Part shown: in pieces, positions 13,903 to 21,755 of the stretch
Numbering within the stretch: the stretch's first letter is position 1
Layout: every line of letters begins with the position of its first letter
Position numbers and translations under genes: made by a program
The notes under the pieces: generated by a model
What the model was told of the DNA's origin: nothing
The model's database searches: none
What the model saw: only the letters and a program-made list of their open reading frames with translations
Assembly: GCA_052173415.1 (NCBI GenBank)
Contig: JBQMYQ010000030.1
Span: 1-21,755 of the forward strand
Length of the DNA: 21,755 nt
Direction: 5' to 3'
DNA from: Wolinella sp052173415
Lineage (GTDB): Bacteria; Campylobacterota; Campylobacteria; Campylobacterales; Helicobacteraceae

Positions 13903-15156
13903 ATGCTAGAACATCAGCTATTTTTTGAGACAAATTTCACCGATGATGAGCGTGCGGATCTGCTCGCACGGGTAAAAAAGGAGCGAGAAGAGGGGGTTAG
14001 CGCCTATTATGACCTGCCTTTTGAGCGACGCGCGATTGATGATGTAGCGCGGTATATGTGCGGGAATCGCGCGATTCTTGATGCTTTGCGTGCGATTGTG
14101 ATTATCGGAATAGGCGGGAGCAGTTTGGGGCTTAAAGCGATAGACTCGCTCCTTTCACATTTGCCCGAGCGCAAGGGGATTAAGCTCTATTTTTTGGAGC
14201 ATACCGATCCAATTGCCATCGAGCAAAGCCTGCTCGGACTGGATCCCAAAAACTCCCTGTTTATTGTCATTAGTAAGTCTGGGACGACGATTGAGACCTC
14301 TTCTTTGATGAAGTATATTCTTCATCGATATGATCTCTTGAGCAAAGAGGCAAAAGGGCGTCTCCTTGTTATTACCGATGAGGGCTCGAAGTTGCAACAG
14401 TGGGCAGATTCCCACTCTATAGAGGTGATCACAATCTCGCCCAAGGTGGGGGGGCGATTCTCCGTCTTGAGTGCCGTGGGAATCGTCCCTCTTGCGCTAC
14501 TTGGATATGACGTCGAGCAGATTTTGCAGGGCGCGCGCAGGGTGGGTGAGCTGTTTTTTAGTGCGCAAGAGACGCATATTTTGGATAAAGCACTCTTCTT
14601 GTTTAAAAACAGAAGCTCTTATCCCATCAATATTGTCTTCTCTTATTCGAGTCTTTTTAGGGAGTTTAATGCGTGGTATGTGCAGCTCTGGGGGGAATCG
14701 CTAGGGAAAATCAATACCCATCAGAGGAAGTGTGGATTGACGCCTATCGCATTAATTGGGAGCATTGATCAGCACTCGTTTTTGCAGCTCATTGTGCAGG
14801 GGTGCGAGGATAAAAGCGTGACCTTTATCGGGGCAAAAAAGACGCCGGAATTTTTACCCACGATTCCCATGGAGAGCCTGCCATTCCTAGAAGAGACGGA
14901 TTTCGTCAATGGCATATCTTTTAAAAAGCTTTTGCGATTCCAGCGGGAAGCGACGATGGAGACGGTGCGCGCGGAGGGTGTGCCTACCGATTTGATTTTG
15001 CTTGAGCAGCTGGACGCGCAGAATGTCGGCGCGCTCATCTATTATTACGAGCTGCTAACTTCCTGCGTCGGTGCGCTGTTTGAGATTAACACATACAATC
15101 AGCCGGGTGTGGAGTTTGGCAAGAAGCGTTTGAGAGAGAAATTCAGCTTAGATTAA
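13903..15156 (+). CDS. pgi: Glucose-6-phosphate isomerase (short form)
   Basis: 417 residues, shorter than the roughly 550 of E. coli Pgi and like the short enzymes of Campylobacter. It interconverts glucose-6-phosphate and fructose-6-phosphate. Sugar-phosphate binding motifs are IGIGGSSLG (68-76), SKSGTTIET (124-132) and VGGRFSVLS (182-190). The catalytic Glu is E265 in WGESLGK, and H291 lies in SIDQHSF. The ATG is 3 bases after the gap stop with a weak ribosome site, suggesting coupling. Confidence 0.94.
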   Translation: MLEHQLFFETNFTDDERADLLARVKKEREEGVSAYYDLPFERRAIDDVARYMCGNRAILDALRAIVIIGIGGSSLGLKAIDSLLSHLPERKGIKLYFLEHTDPIAIEQSLLGLDPKNSLFIVISKSGTTIETSSLMKYILHRYDLLSKEAKGRLLVITDEGSKLQQWADSHSIEVITISPKVGGRFSVLSAVGIVPLALLGYDVEQILQGARRVGELFFSAQETHILDKALFLFKNRSSYPINIVFSYSSLFREFNAWYVQLWGESLGKINTHQRKCGLTPIALIGSIDQHSFLQLIVQGCEDKSVTFIGAKKTPEFLPTIPMESLPFLEETDFVNGISFKKLLRFQREATMETVRAEGVPTDLILLEQLDAQNVGALIYYYELLTSCVGALFEINTYNQPGVEFGKKRLREKFSLD

Positions 15157-15174
15157 TTTTAAAAAGGAGCATTT

Positions 15175-17109
15175 ATGCGAGAGAGCGAATTATATGCGTG
15201 GTTGCAACAATATGGGATTAATACTCCAAAATGTGCGCGTTTTGGGCTTTCTGAAGAATTTAAAGTTGATTTTTTCCCTCTGGTGCTAAAGATTGAATCG
15301 CCCAAAGTGGTGCATAAGAGCGATGTTGGCGGTGTGATTGTGGGGATTAATTCCCAAGAAGAGCTCACAAAAGCGCGCCAAAAAATGATCGCCGATTTAA
15401 AAAGTCACGGAATCGTGCTCGATGAGGACGATGGATTCCTCCTTAGCGAGATGGTGATGGGCGAGGAGCTCTACATCGGCGCGGTCGATGATGATATTTT
15501 TGACCATGTGATTCTCTTTGGTAAAGGGGGAATCCACCTCGAGCTCTACAAGGACGTTACTTACATCGATAGCGAGGCACCCAAAGAAGAGATTGAGCGC
15601 GCGCTTAAGCGCACGAAAGTGAGCCAGCTTTTCATGGGGTATCGAGGGAGCACGCATACGCTTGATGAGGCGGTGAGCCTAGTGCAAAAGGTGCAAAAGC
15701 TTCTGCGTGAGAATCCCGAGATTACCGAGCTTGATCTTAATCCCCTCAAACTCACTTCTAGGGGAATCCTTGCAGTTGATGGGCGGATTAAATATCGCAC
15801 TGCTAAAAAGGTGGAGAGAAGCGTGCGCGCTAATCGTCCAAAATTTATGGAAAATCGCACAATTGCGCTCATCGGGGCTTCGAGCGATCCTAAAAAGGTG
15901 GGCTACGCAATCGCGAAAAATGCCACGAGCTTTGCAGGGAATCTCTACTACGTCAATCCCAAAGGGGGCGAGCTTTTTGGCAAAAAGGTCTACGAGGAGA
16001 TTGGCGCGATTCCTGAAGATATCGACATGGCGGTGCTCGTGATTCCCGCCTCGGGCGTGATTAGCGCGATTAATGAGCTTGTGAAAAAGCGGCTTAAAAA
16101 CCTCATCGTCATTACTGCAGGCTTCAAAGAGAGCGGCAATGAATCACAAGAGCTAGAAATCGCAAAACTTGCGCAGGAGCACAATTTTAACGTTATTGGT
16201 CCAAACTGTCTTGGATATTATCACGCCAAAGATGCGCTCAATTTGACTTTTGGCAGTTCTAATCTTCATCAGGGGAATCTCGCGCTGATTTCGCAATCAG
16301 GGGCGGTTCTCGCTTCACTTATGGATAAAGCATACAGCGGGAAGGTTGGATTCTCTCATCTTATCAGTGCGGGAAATATGGTCGATTTAAACTTCGCAGA
16401 GATGGTGGATATGCTGGTTGATTCCCCCGAATGCCACGCCATTTCAATCTATGCGGAGGGGATACAAAATGGGAAAAAATTCCTAGAAAGTATCCGAAGA
16501 TCCCACAAAAAGGTCTATATTTTCAAAACGGGCAAAAGCGAGGAATCCAAAAAGGCGGCTTTCTCTCATACGGGGAATCTGAGCGGTAATTATGATATGT
16601 TCCGCGGGCTACTTGAGAGCGTGGGCGCGAAGATGGAGGACAATATCGAGGCGTTGCTTTTTGCTCCGACTTATGAGGCGCAAAAGATTGCAATCATCAC
16701 AAATGCGGGCGGACCTGCGACGGTTTTGACGGATTATTTGGTCGAGAAGCAAAAAAGCATCTATACGCTCAGTGATTACCAGATTGCGACGCTTGATGCG
16801 TGCATGCCAGCACATTGGTCGCGCAATAATCCCATTGACATCATCGGAGATGCGCAGAGTGAGCGATATTTGAAGGCGCTAGAAGTTGTTGATGAATTTA
16901 GCGATGTGGATCTTATTTATCTGCTCATCACGCCACAATTCATGACCGATGCGCTGGGGGTTGTGGAGCTTTTGGAATCTAAAAAGTGGAAGCATCCGAT
17001 TCTTCCTATTTTGGTCGGCGGGGATATGGTCGAGGAGGCGGTGCAGTTTTGCCGCAAGCATCAGATTCCCTTCTTTAAGACTTTGCAGTCGGCAACATCG
17101 TTTTTATAA
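15175..17109 (+). CDS. NDP-forming acyl-CoA (acetyl-CoA) synthetase, beta-alpha fusion
   Basis: 644 residues. The ATP-grasp half comes first (about 1-215; VLKIESPKVVHKSDVGGV, LFGKGGIHLELYKDV, ELDLNPLKL). The CoA-binding Rossmann domain follows (from about 224; IALIGASSDPKKVGYAI), then the succinyl-CoA-ligase-like domains (GPNCLGYY, ISQSGAVLASLMDKA), with phospho-His465 in AFSHTGNLSG. Such enzymes convert acyl-CoA plus phosphate and ADP to the acid, CoA and ATP, or the reverse. The substrate is probably acetyl-CoA but this cannot be read from sequence. AAAAAGGAG precedes the ATG. Lacking an acetyltransferase domain, it is not a Pat-type lysine acetylase. It sits 18 bases after pgi and 33 before pgk, tying it to carbon flux. 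Confidence 0.9.
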   Translation: MRESELYAWLQQYGINTPKCARFGLSEEFKVDFFPLVLKIESPKVVHKSDVGGVIVGINSQEELTKARQKMIADLKSHGIVLDEDDGFLLSEMVMGEELYIGAVDDDIFDHVILFGKGGIHLELYKDVTYIDSEAPKEEIERALKRTKVSQLFMGYRGSTHTLDEAVSLVQKVQKLLRENPEITELDLNPLKLTSRGILAVDGRIKYRTAKKVERSVRANRPKFMENRTIALIGASSDPKKVGYAIAKNATSFAGNLYYVNPKGGELFGKKVYEEIGAIPEDIDMAVLVIPASGVISAINELVKKRLKNLIVITAGFKESGNESQELEIAKLAQEHNFNVIGPNCLGYYHAKDALNLTFGSSNLHQGNLALISQSGAVLASLMDKAYSGKVGFSHLISAGNMVDLNFAEMVDMLVDSPECHAISIYAEGIQNGKKFLESIRRSHKKVYIFKTGKSEESKKAAFSHTGNLSGNYDMFRGLLESVGAKMEDNIEALLFAPTYEAQKIAIITNAGGPATVLTDYLVEKQKSIYTLSDYQIATLDACMPAHWSRNNPIDIIGDAQSERYLKALEVVDEFSDVDLIYLLITPQFMTDALGVVELLESKKWKHPILPILVGGDMVEEAVQFCRKHQIPFFKTLQSATSFL

Positions 17110-17142
17110 TAGTTTTGCAAATCAACAAACTGGAGGTGTCTT

Positions 17143-18348
17143 ATGGTCGCGGGCATTCATCTAATGCAAGAGACAAAGAGCATTCGCGATGTGGAGGTAG
17201 AGGGCAAGCGGGTTTTGGTACGCGTGGATTTCAATGTCCCGATGGATAGCGACTTTAATATTTCAGATGACGCGCGCATTAGAGAGGCGATTCCCACGAT
17301 TAATTACTGCATTGACAATGGCGCAAAAACTATCGTGCTAGTTAGCCATCTCGGTCGTCCTAAAGGGCGCAGTTCGGATTTTTCGCTAAAGCACATTATT
17401 AAGCGACTAGAGCGGCTTTTAAGCAGGAGCGTTACTTTTGCTGAGAGTATTGAGAGTGTGGGCTCGAGTATGGCTCTTTTGCCCGATAATAGCGTCATTT
17501 TGCTTGAGAATATTCGATTCCTCGAGGGTGAAGAGAGCAACGATGAGACGCTTTCACAAAAGCTCGCTTCGCTGTGTGACATTTACGTCAATGATGCATT
17601 TGGCACCTCTCATCGCAAGCATGCTTCAACCTATGGCGTGGCAAAATTCGCTCCTGTGAAAGTGGCGGGATTGCTTCTTAAAAAGGAGATTGATTCCTTT
17701 GCAAAGGCTCTTGCAAATCCGCTTAAGCCCGTGCTTCTCATCGTGGGCGGCTCTAAAGTCTCTTCCAAAATCACGCTTTTTAGCAATATCCTTGATGTGG
17801 TGGATAAGATTGTTATCGGCGGAGCGATGAGCAATACATTCCTTCACGCCCTCGGATATGACATGCAGCAATCGCTCGTGGAGGAGGATTATGTCTCGGA
17901 GGCGCGTAAGATTTTAAAGCTCGCCAAAGAAAAAAAAGTCAAAATCTATCTCCCTGTAGATGTGGTCTGCACGGATAATGTCAAAAATCCTCGTGAGATC
18001 AAAATCACTCCCGCGCAAGATGTCCCTGAGAGTCTCTTGGCGGTAGATATTGGACCCGCGAGCGTGAAGCTCTTTAGCGAGGTAATTCGCGCGTGCGAGA
18101 CGATTATTTGGAATGGTCCGATGGGAATCTACGAGGTGCAGAAGTTCTCGCGAGGGACTTTCCAGCTCGCGCACGTGCTCGCGGATACTTACGCGTATAG
18201 CGTGATTGGCGGTGGGGATACGGCCGATGCGATTGATAGGGCAGGCGAGAAGGATAATATGAGCTTCACTTCCACCGGTGGCGGGGCAAGTTTGGAACTT
18301 CTTGAGGGAAAAATTTTGCCCGCTTTTGAGGTGCTTGAGCGAAAGTGA
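17143..18348 (+). CDS. pgk: Phosphoglycerate kinase
   Basis: 401 residues. Substrate-binding VRVDFNVPM (26-34) and HLGRPKGRSS (69-78), the GRP/hinge region WNGPMGIYE and the late IGGGDTADA and TSTGGGASLELLEGK are all present. It catalyses ATP formation from 1,3-bisphosphoglycerate, and the reverse in gluconeogenesis. GGAGGTG at 17131-17137 supports the ATG at 17143. Met at 17164 would better match many family N-termini but has no ribosome site. It is the last gene of the gap operon. Confidence 0.96.
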   Translation: MVAGIHLMQETKSIRDVEVEGKRVLVRVDFNVPMDSDFNISDDARIREAIPTINYCIDNGAKTIVLVSHLGRPKGRSSDFSLKHIIKRLERLLSRSVTFAESIESVGSSMALLPDNSVILLENIRFLEGEESNDETLSQKLASLCDIYVNDAFGTSHRKHASTYGVAKFAPVKVAGLLLKKEIDSFAKALANPLKPVLLIVGGSKVSSKITLFSNILDVVDKIVIGGAMSNTFLHALGYDMQQSLVEEDYVSEARKILKLAKEKKVKIYLPVDVVCTDNVKNPREIKITPAQDVPESLLAVDIGPASVKLFSEVIRACETIIWNGPMGIYEVQKFSRGTFQLAHVLADTYAYSVIGGGDTADAIDRAGEKDNMSFTSTGGGASLELLEGKILPAFEVLERK

Positions 18349-18427
18349 AATAGCCCAAAAAAGTGAGCAGATTCCCGCCCCCTTACAAATACGAGAATCC
18401 TTTGATAGATTTACTCCATTTAAGGGG

Positions 18428-18445
18428 AAGAATTGGGCAATTCTT
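18428..18445. repeat. Short hairpin after pgk
   Basis: AAGAATT and AATTCTT form a 7-bp stem with a GGGC tetraloop. No U-run follows, so it is a weak terminator candidate at best. The 18349-18578 spacer contains no convincing gene. A possible -10 (TACAAT, 18483-18488) could serve corA. Confidence 0.3.
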
Positions 18446-18578
18446 GGGAAGCATTTTTGCGCTACAAGCCGCGTAAAGGTTATACAATTTCCTAAAGCTT
18501 CTGGGAGCTGATATTTAAGCCATAAAGCTCACAGGAGTGAGGTTTTGGAATTCAATGAAATAAAGGAGGGGTGGGTGC

Positions 18579-19544
18579 ATGATGAATCTATTTACTAAAC
18601 GCGAAGGCTTGGTATTGCGCGAGAGTTTTAGCTCAATTCAGACGCCCCACTCCACGAGCAATATCCTTTGGATTGACCTTCTGCACCCCTCGCCCTCGGA
18701 GGTAGCTTACATTTCGCAGGCATTTCAGTTGGATATTCCGACCAAAGAGGAGCGAGAGGAGATTGAGCAGAGTGCAAGGTATTGGGAGGATAGCGGTAGC
18801 ATTACGATTAATACCTATTTTCTGCTTGCTGTGGCTAATGGCACAGAAAAGCGTGAATTGCGCAATGAGACGGTTACGTTTCTACTCTGCCGCGACATAC
18901 TTTTTACCGTGCGTTATGGGGAGTTTCGCACCTTTGATGAAATACAGAATAAGGTTCTTGCGAGCCCTAAAAATTTCCAAGATGGGTATGATATTTTGAG
19001 CAAAATCTTTGAAGTGCGAGTTGAGCAGGACGCGGATATGCTCGAGAGTGCCGCACGGGATACGCGCTCCTTGCGTAGCGGTGTTTTTGGGAATCGCTTC
19101 GGGTATGATGAGCTTTTGGAAAGTCTTGCGAGCCTCCAAGAGCTAAACATGCGTATCCGTGATAGCCTCTTTGATAAACGGCGCGCAATCACGGCTCTTT
19201 TGAAGACTGATAAGGCTGATGTGGAGGTGAAAAAGAACCTTACGATTGTCTTAAAAGACCTCAATTCGCTCGTCGAATTTGCTACAGTGAATATGAATGC
19301 GCTGGATAATATTCAGAGTCTATTCTCAAGCCAAATCAACATTCAGCAAAACAAAATAATCAAAATTTTCACCGTCGCGACGGTCGCCTTCATGCCTCCG
19401 ACGCTCATCGCGACCATATATGGTATGAATTTTCAATCCATGCCCGAGCTCTCGTGGCAGTGGGGCTATCCGGGTGCGCTCCTATTTATGGGAATCTCAA
19501 CGATGATCCCCCTCTTTTATTTTAAAATGAAAAAGTGGCTCTAG
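18579..19544 (+). CDS. corA: CorA-type magnesium/divalent cation transporter
   Basis: 321 residues. A long soluble N-terminal funnel domain (1-255) rich in acidic helices is followed by two C-terminal membrane segments (about 259-280 and 295-315). The signature loop YGMN (G282-M283-N284) is followed by an acidic-containing loop, FQSMPELSW. The C-terminus is basic (KMKKWL), as usual. AAAGGAGGGG at 18562-18571 serves the ATG at 18579; a second ATG follows directly at 18582. It converges with the broken response-regulator gene, the two stops being 5 bases apart. Confidence 0.93.
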   Translation: MMNLFTKREGLVLRESFSSIQTPHSTSNILWIDLLHPSPSEVAYISQAFQLDIPTKEEREEIEQSARYWEDSGSITINTYFLLAVANGTEKRELRNETVTFLLCRDILFTVRYGEFRTFDEIQNKVLASPKNFQDGYDILSKIFEVRVEQDADMLESAARDTRSLRSGVFGNRFGYDELLESLASLQELNMRIRDSLFDKRRAITALLKTDKADVEVKKNLTIVLKDLNSLVEFATVNMNALDNIQSLFSSQINIQQNKIIKIFTVATVAFMPPTLIATIYGMNFQSMPELSWQWGYPGALLFMGISTMIPLFYFKMKKWL

Positions 19545-19549
19545 GAGGC

Positions 19550-20233
19550 TCACTTCTCTTCTTTATTTGGAGCAAGATTCCCCGAGACATCGAGATGAAG
19601 GCGATAGACTTTGTTTTTTATTCTCGTGGGAAGCCCCGTATCCATAAGCTGCTTGAATGTCCTTACCACTGTAGGTTTGCTAACATTAAGTGCGTTAATA
19701 ATCTCCTCATACGAGCCATAAAAATATTCTCTTCATCGCAATGCTCAAGGAGATATTTGATAATCTCAATCTCCCCCCCCCCCCGACAAATATTGAAATC
19801 GTCTCAAGCAGGAGGTTTTTTGAGGCGAGTTCGCTCGCTTGTATTTTGAGAAGCAGGGTGCGCTCCATATTTTGGAGCAATTTCTCCACTTCAATGGGCT
19901 TTAAAATATAGCCATCGACGCCCAGGTTGATCGCCTCAAGCAGGTAATCGGTCTCAGCATGTGCGGTGGTAATAATAATGGCAAATGAGCGAGAAAAGTA
20001 TTCCCTCACTCGTTTGATAAGCTCGATTCCTCCGAGTTTTGGCATGAGCAGATCTGTGATGATGAGATCTACACTTTGGTGCTCCAAAATCTCCAATGCT
20101 TCAATGCCATTGCGCGCGATGTAGAGCTCGCCCACGTATATTCAAGCACCATCATGCTAAAGCGCAGCATATCCTCTTCATCTCCGACATAGAGGACTTT
20201 TGCTCGCTTGAGCACTTCATAATTCGCCATCAT
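19550..20233 (-). pseudogene. Response regulator (receiver + winged-helix-like domain), three frame breaks
   Basis: Read with corrections it is a receiver followed by a helix-turn-helix domain of about 225 residues. The ATG at 20233 shares ATGA with the kinase stop. The receiver shows VLYVGDEEDM, ITDLLMPKLGG (phospho-Asp), ITTAHAE and LKPIEVEK. Breaks: (1) near 20134-20138, one base missing between VLEY and VGELYIARNG; (2) at the 12-G tract 19773-19784, where 13 or 10 Gs would restore frame to EIEIIKYLLEHCDEEN; (3) at T5 (19724-19720), where six Ts would restore FYGSYEEIINALNVSKPTVV. The C-terminal part, with VSKPTVVRTFKQL, looks like DNA-binding HTH. The acidic pocket reads VGDEE where family members usually have VEDEE (codon 20185-20183). 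It may be real decay, phase variation plus decay, or homopolymer sequencing errors. Confidence 0.75.
19773..19784 (-). repeat. Poly-G(12) tract inside the response regulator
   Basis: Twelve consecutive Cs on the plus strand, Gs in the gene, encode Gly-Gly-Gly-Gly at the boundary between receiver and HTH domain. Tracts of this length are classical slippage sites for phase variation in Campylobacter and Helicobacter. At 12 the downstream domain is out of frame; at 10 or 13 it would be in frame up to the T5 break. Confidence 0.85.
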
Positions 20234-21210
20234 TTCTCCTTTGGCTTTGGGGGCAGGGTGATGATAAAATTCGCGCCCAAATAGGTTTTGCGCTCGTTTT
20301 TGTAATTCCACAGAGTATTTTTGACCTCAATAGAGCCGTTCATCTGCTTTTCGATAATCTGCTTGGACATGTAGAGCCTGATTCCCGTGCCTACGGATTG
20401 ATGTTTGGTCGTGAAATAGGGCTCAAAGACTTTCTGGAGATTTTGGGGCGCAATTCCCCCTCCATTGTCCATAATACAGATGCGCGCCTCCCCATCACTC
20501 ACGCGTTCAATGGTGATTCGTATGCGCTTTGGGAGGATATGCTTCTCATTGAGCACTTTTTCGGCGTTTCTGATGATGTTCAAAATCACGTGCAAAAAGG
20601 CATTTTTATACCCAAGGATCGTCATCTCCTCGCTTCTTTCAACCATAAGCCCGATGTTGCTCTCTCGATGGAATGCCTCCATGAGCGAAATCGTATCCAA
20701 AACGCTCTCATAAAGCTTGAAGTATTCGCGCTCTTTATTTGGGCGGAAGAATCCGCGAAATCCTCAATTGTATCGGACATACCCTGAGCGATTCTCATGC
20801 CTTCTTCGACCTGTTTTTTGACAAATTCCCCATCAAGCTTGCCCACGTCAAAATTGCTTTTGAACCCCCTGTATTAGCATGGTAAGCGCATTGAGTGGCT
20901 GTCGCCATTGATGAGCGATATTTTGGATTGTCTCGCCCATGGAGGCTAGGCGCGCCTGCTGATACATAATCTGATCTTTTTTGCGATTCTCCTGCACCTC
21001 GCAGGCGATACACTGCCTAAGATTTGTATTAAGCTCTTGCAGTTCTTTGGTTTTTTGCGCCACTTTTAGCTCGAGGGTGCGATGAAGATTTTCAATTGCT
21101 TTTAGCATGATTGAAGAGAGCAGTAGCGTAATGCTGATAATAAGCGCAATGATGGTGTAGCGTCTTTGTAGCTCTTTGACGTAGCTTAAGAACTCCTCTT
21201 TATCCTTAAA
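20230..21210 (-). pseudogene. Sensor histidine kinase, N-terminal part lost, two frame breaks
   Basis: The recognisable part begins with a membrane segment (TIIALIISITLLLSSIMLKAI, around 21159-21097). A coiled coil follows (LKVAQKTKELQELNTNL), then HisKA with the phospho-His in NIAHQWRQPLNAL (codon 20913-20911). The ATPase domain has NIIRNAEKVL, DNGGGI and VFEPYFTTKH. Breaks: at G5 (20869-20865), where four Gs would restore QGFKSNFDVGKL, and near 20756, where one extra C would restore DFRGFFRPNKER. The G2 box reads GTGIRLYMSK where kinases have GTGIGLYMSK (codon AGG, 20379-20377). The sensor domain is absent, replaced in frame by transposase sequence. It was probably co-transcribed with the regulator downstream. 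The 5' boundary is uncertain by about 70 bases. Confidence 0.75.
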
Positions 21211-21755
21211 AACATCACTCACTGCAGGGAATCCAATCTCTTCGCAGATATCGCTTGCATTGCAGATAAGATCCAAAGGCGAGGCATCAATCTCTACAAT
21301 CTGATTAATGCTAGAGACTGCCCAGTTACTCCTGCCTAGGGCTGGGAGATTCCTAGAGATTGCCCCATCTTCACCATAGAGGATAATCTCCTTAAGTAGC
21401 CTATTCTCTTTTAGGTAGCCTCTTACAAAGCGATTCACCACTTCATAGCTGATAATCTCATCTTTTTTGCCTTGGAAGTCTAAAAGAGTAAAAACCCCTC
21501 TCTTGATGGCTTCATAATTAAGTAATCGGTAGATGTTTGTTATATCTATTGAGCCCTTTTGAGCATGGATAAGCTCTATGGCATGCTCTTTTAGCCCAAG
21601 CTTCTCAAGATTTAGTCGCTTATGGCTCTTTCGCTCATCTACTAATGCATCAAGCCCAACCCTTTTATATCTGCGTTGCCACTCATAGAGCTTATTTGAG
21701 GTTAGCTTTATAGAAGAGACCTTTTTAGCGTTGATATGCTCTATGAAAAGAGATT
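21211..21755 (-). mobile_element. Mu-type phage transposase A fragment, fused to the kinase remnant
   Basis: An open frame enters from beyond the window and runs about 155-180 codons in transposase-like sequence. It has a winged-helix/HTH region with KLYEWQRRYKRVGLDALVDER, then YLKENRLLKEI, LPALGRSNW and INQIVEIDASPLDLI. The last is where Mu-type transposases place the first catalytic Asp of the DDE domain (codon 21288-21286). The rest of the catalytic core is missing: the same frame continues, without a stop, into the histidine kinase membrane segment. The start codon is outside the window. The fragment suggests a Mu-like prophage at or near this locus, followed by deletion, or a chimeric join. 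Confidence 0.7.

Noticed and set aside
18278..18511. Open frame running past the end of pgk into the spacer
   Set aside because: Its upstream part is a shifted reading of pgk, it has no ribosome site near a start, and the protein shows no motif.
19550..21210. Reading the 3' region as several separate small genes
   Set aside because: The pieces join into one kinase and one regulator when single-base shifts are allowed; separate genes would each lack half a domain.
1..21755. CRISPR array or tandem repeats
   Set aside because: No regularly spaced direct repeats were seen; the only dispersed repeated word is the GGAATC hexamer without fixed spacing.

Overview
The window looks like chromosome from a Campylobacterota (epsilonproteobacterial) bacterium, most likely a Helicobacter/Wolinella-type organism of medium GC. 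Supporting signs are the truD-htpX-folE order known from Helicobacter pylori, a Helicobacter-like GapA (NxT where most enzymes have NxD at the coenzyme pocket), TAAAAT-type -10 boxes, the style of the histidine kinase and response regulator proteins, and a poly-G tract. It is not H. pylori itself: H. pylori lacks CheR and CheB and carries a CheA-CheY fusion, whereas this cluster has separate CheA, CheR, CheD and a full-length CheB.

Layout. (1) 1-68: 5' end of a minus-strand gene, then a gene-free leader with hairpin potential. (2) 343-6923: a compact chemosensory operon, cheY-like / cheW / STAS-like / cheA / cheR / histidine-kinase-like / cheD / cheB, with spacings of -1 to 11 bases. No chemoreceptor, CheV or CheZ is present. 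The kinase-like protein has Asn where the phospho-accepting His should be. (3) 7086-9513: a charged hypothetical protein, a divergent Fe-S uracil-DNA-glycosylase-like protein and an exported periplasmic protein. (4) 9604-12176: truD-htpX-folE, closed by a perfect hairpin. (5) 12392-12820: an HU gene with its own promoter and terminator, then tRNA-Arg(CCU). (6) 12907-18348: a central-carbon operon, gap-pgi-(NDP-forming acyl-CoA synthetase)-pgk. (7) 18579-19544: corA. (8) 19550-21755, minus strand: a decayed two-component pair. The response regulator has three frame breaks, one at a 12-G tract, and the kinase has two. The kinase is joined in frame at its N-terminal side to a Mu-type transposase fragment that runs off the window.

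Across the whole window the hexamer GGAATC/GATTCC is strongly over-represented: I counted about 47 + 45 by eye, against roughly 10 expected from base composition. It occurs in all reading frames and on both strands, so codon choice alone does not explain it.

The best candidates for something undescribed are the chemosensory operon that pairs a His-less kinase with a STAS-like protein, and the dispersed GGAATC signal. The 3' end of the window shows either real gene decay by a Mu-like element or a low-quality/chimeric contig region, and both possibilities are stated.
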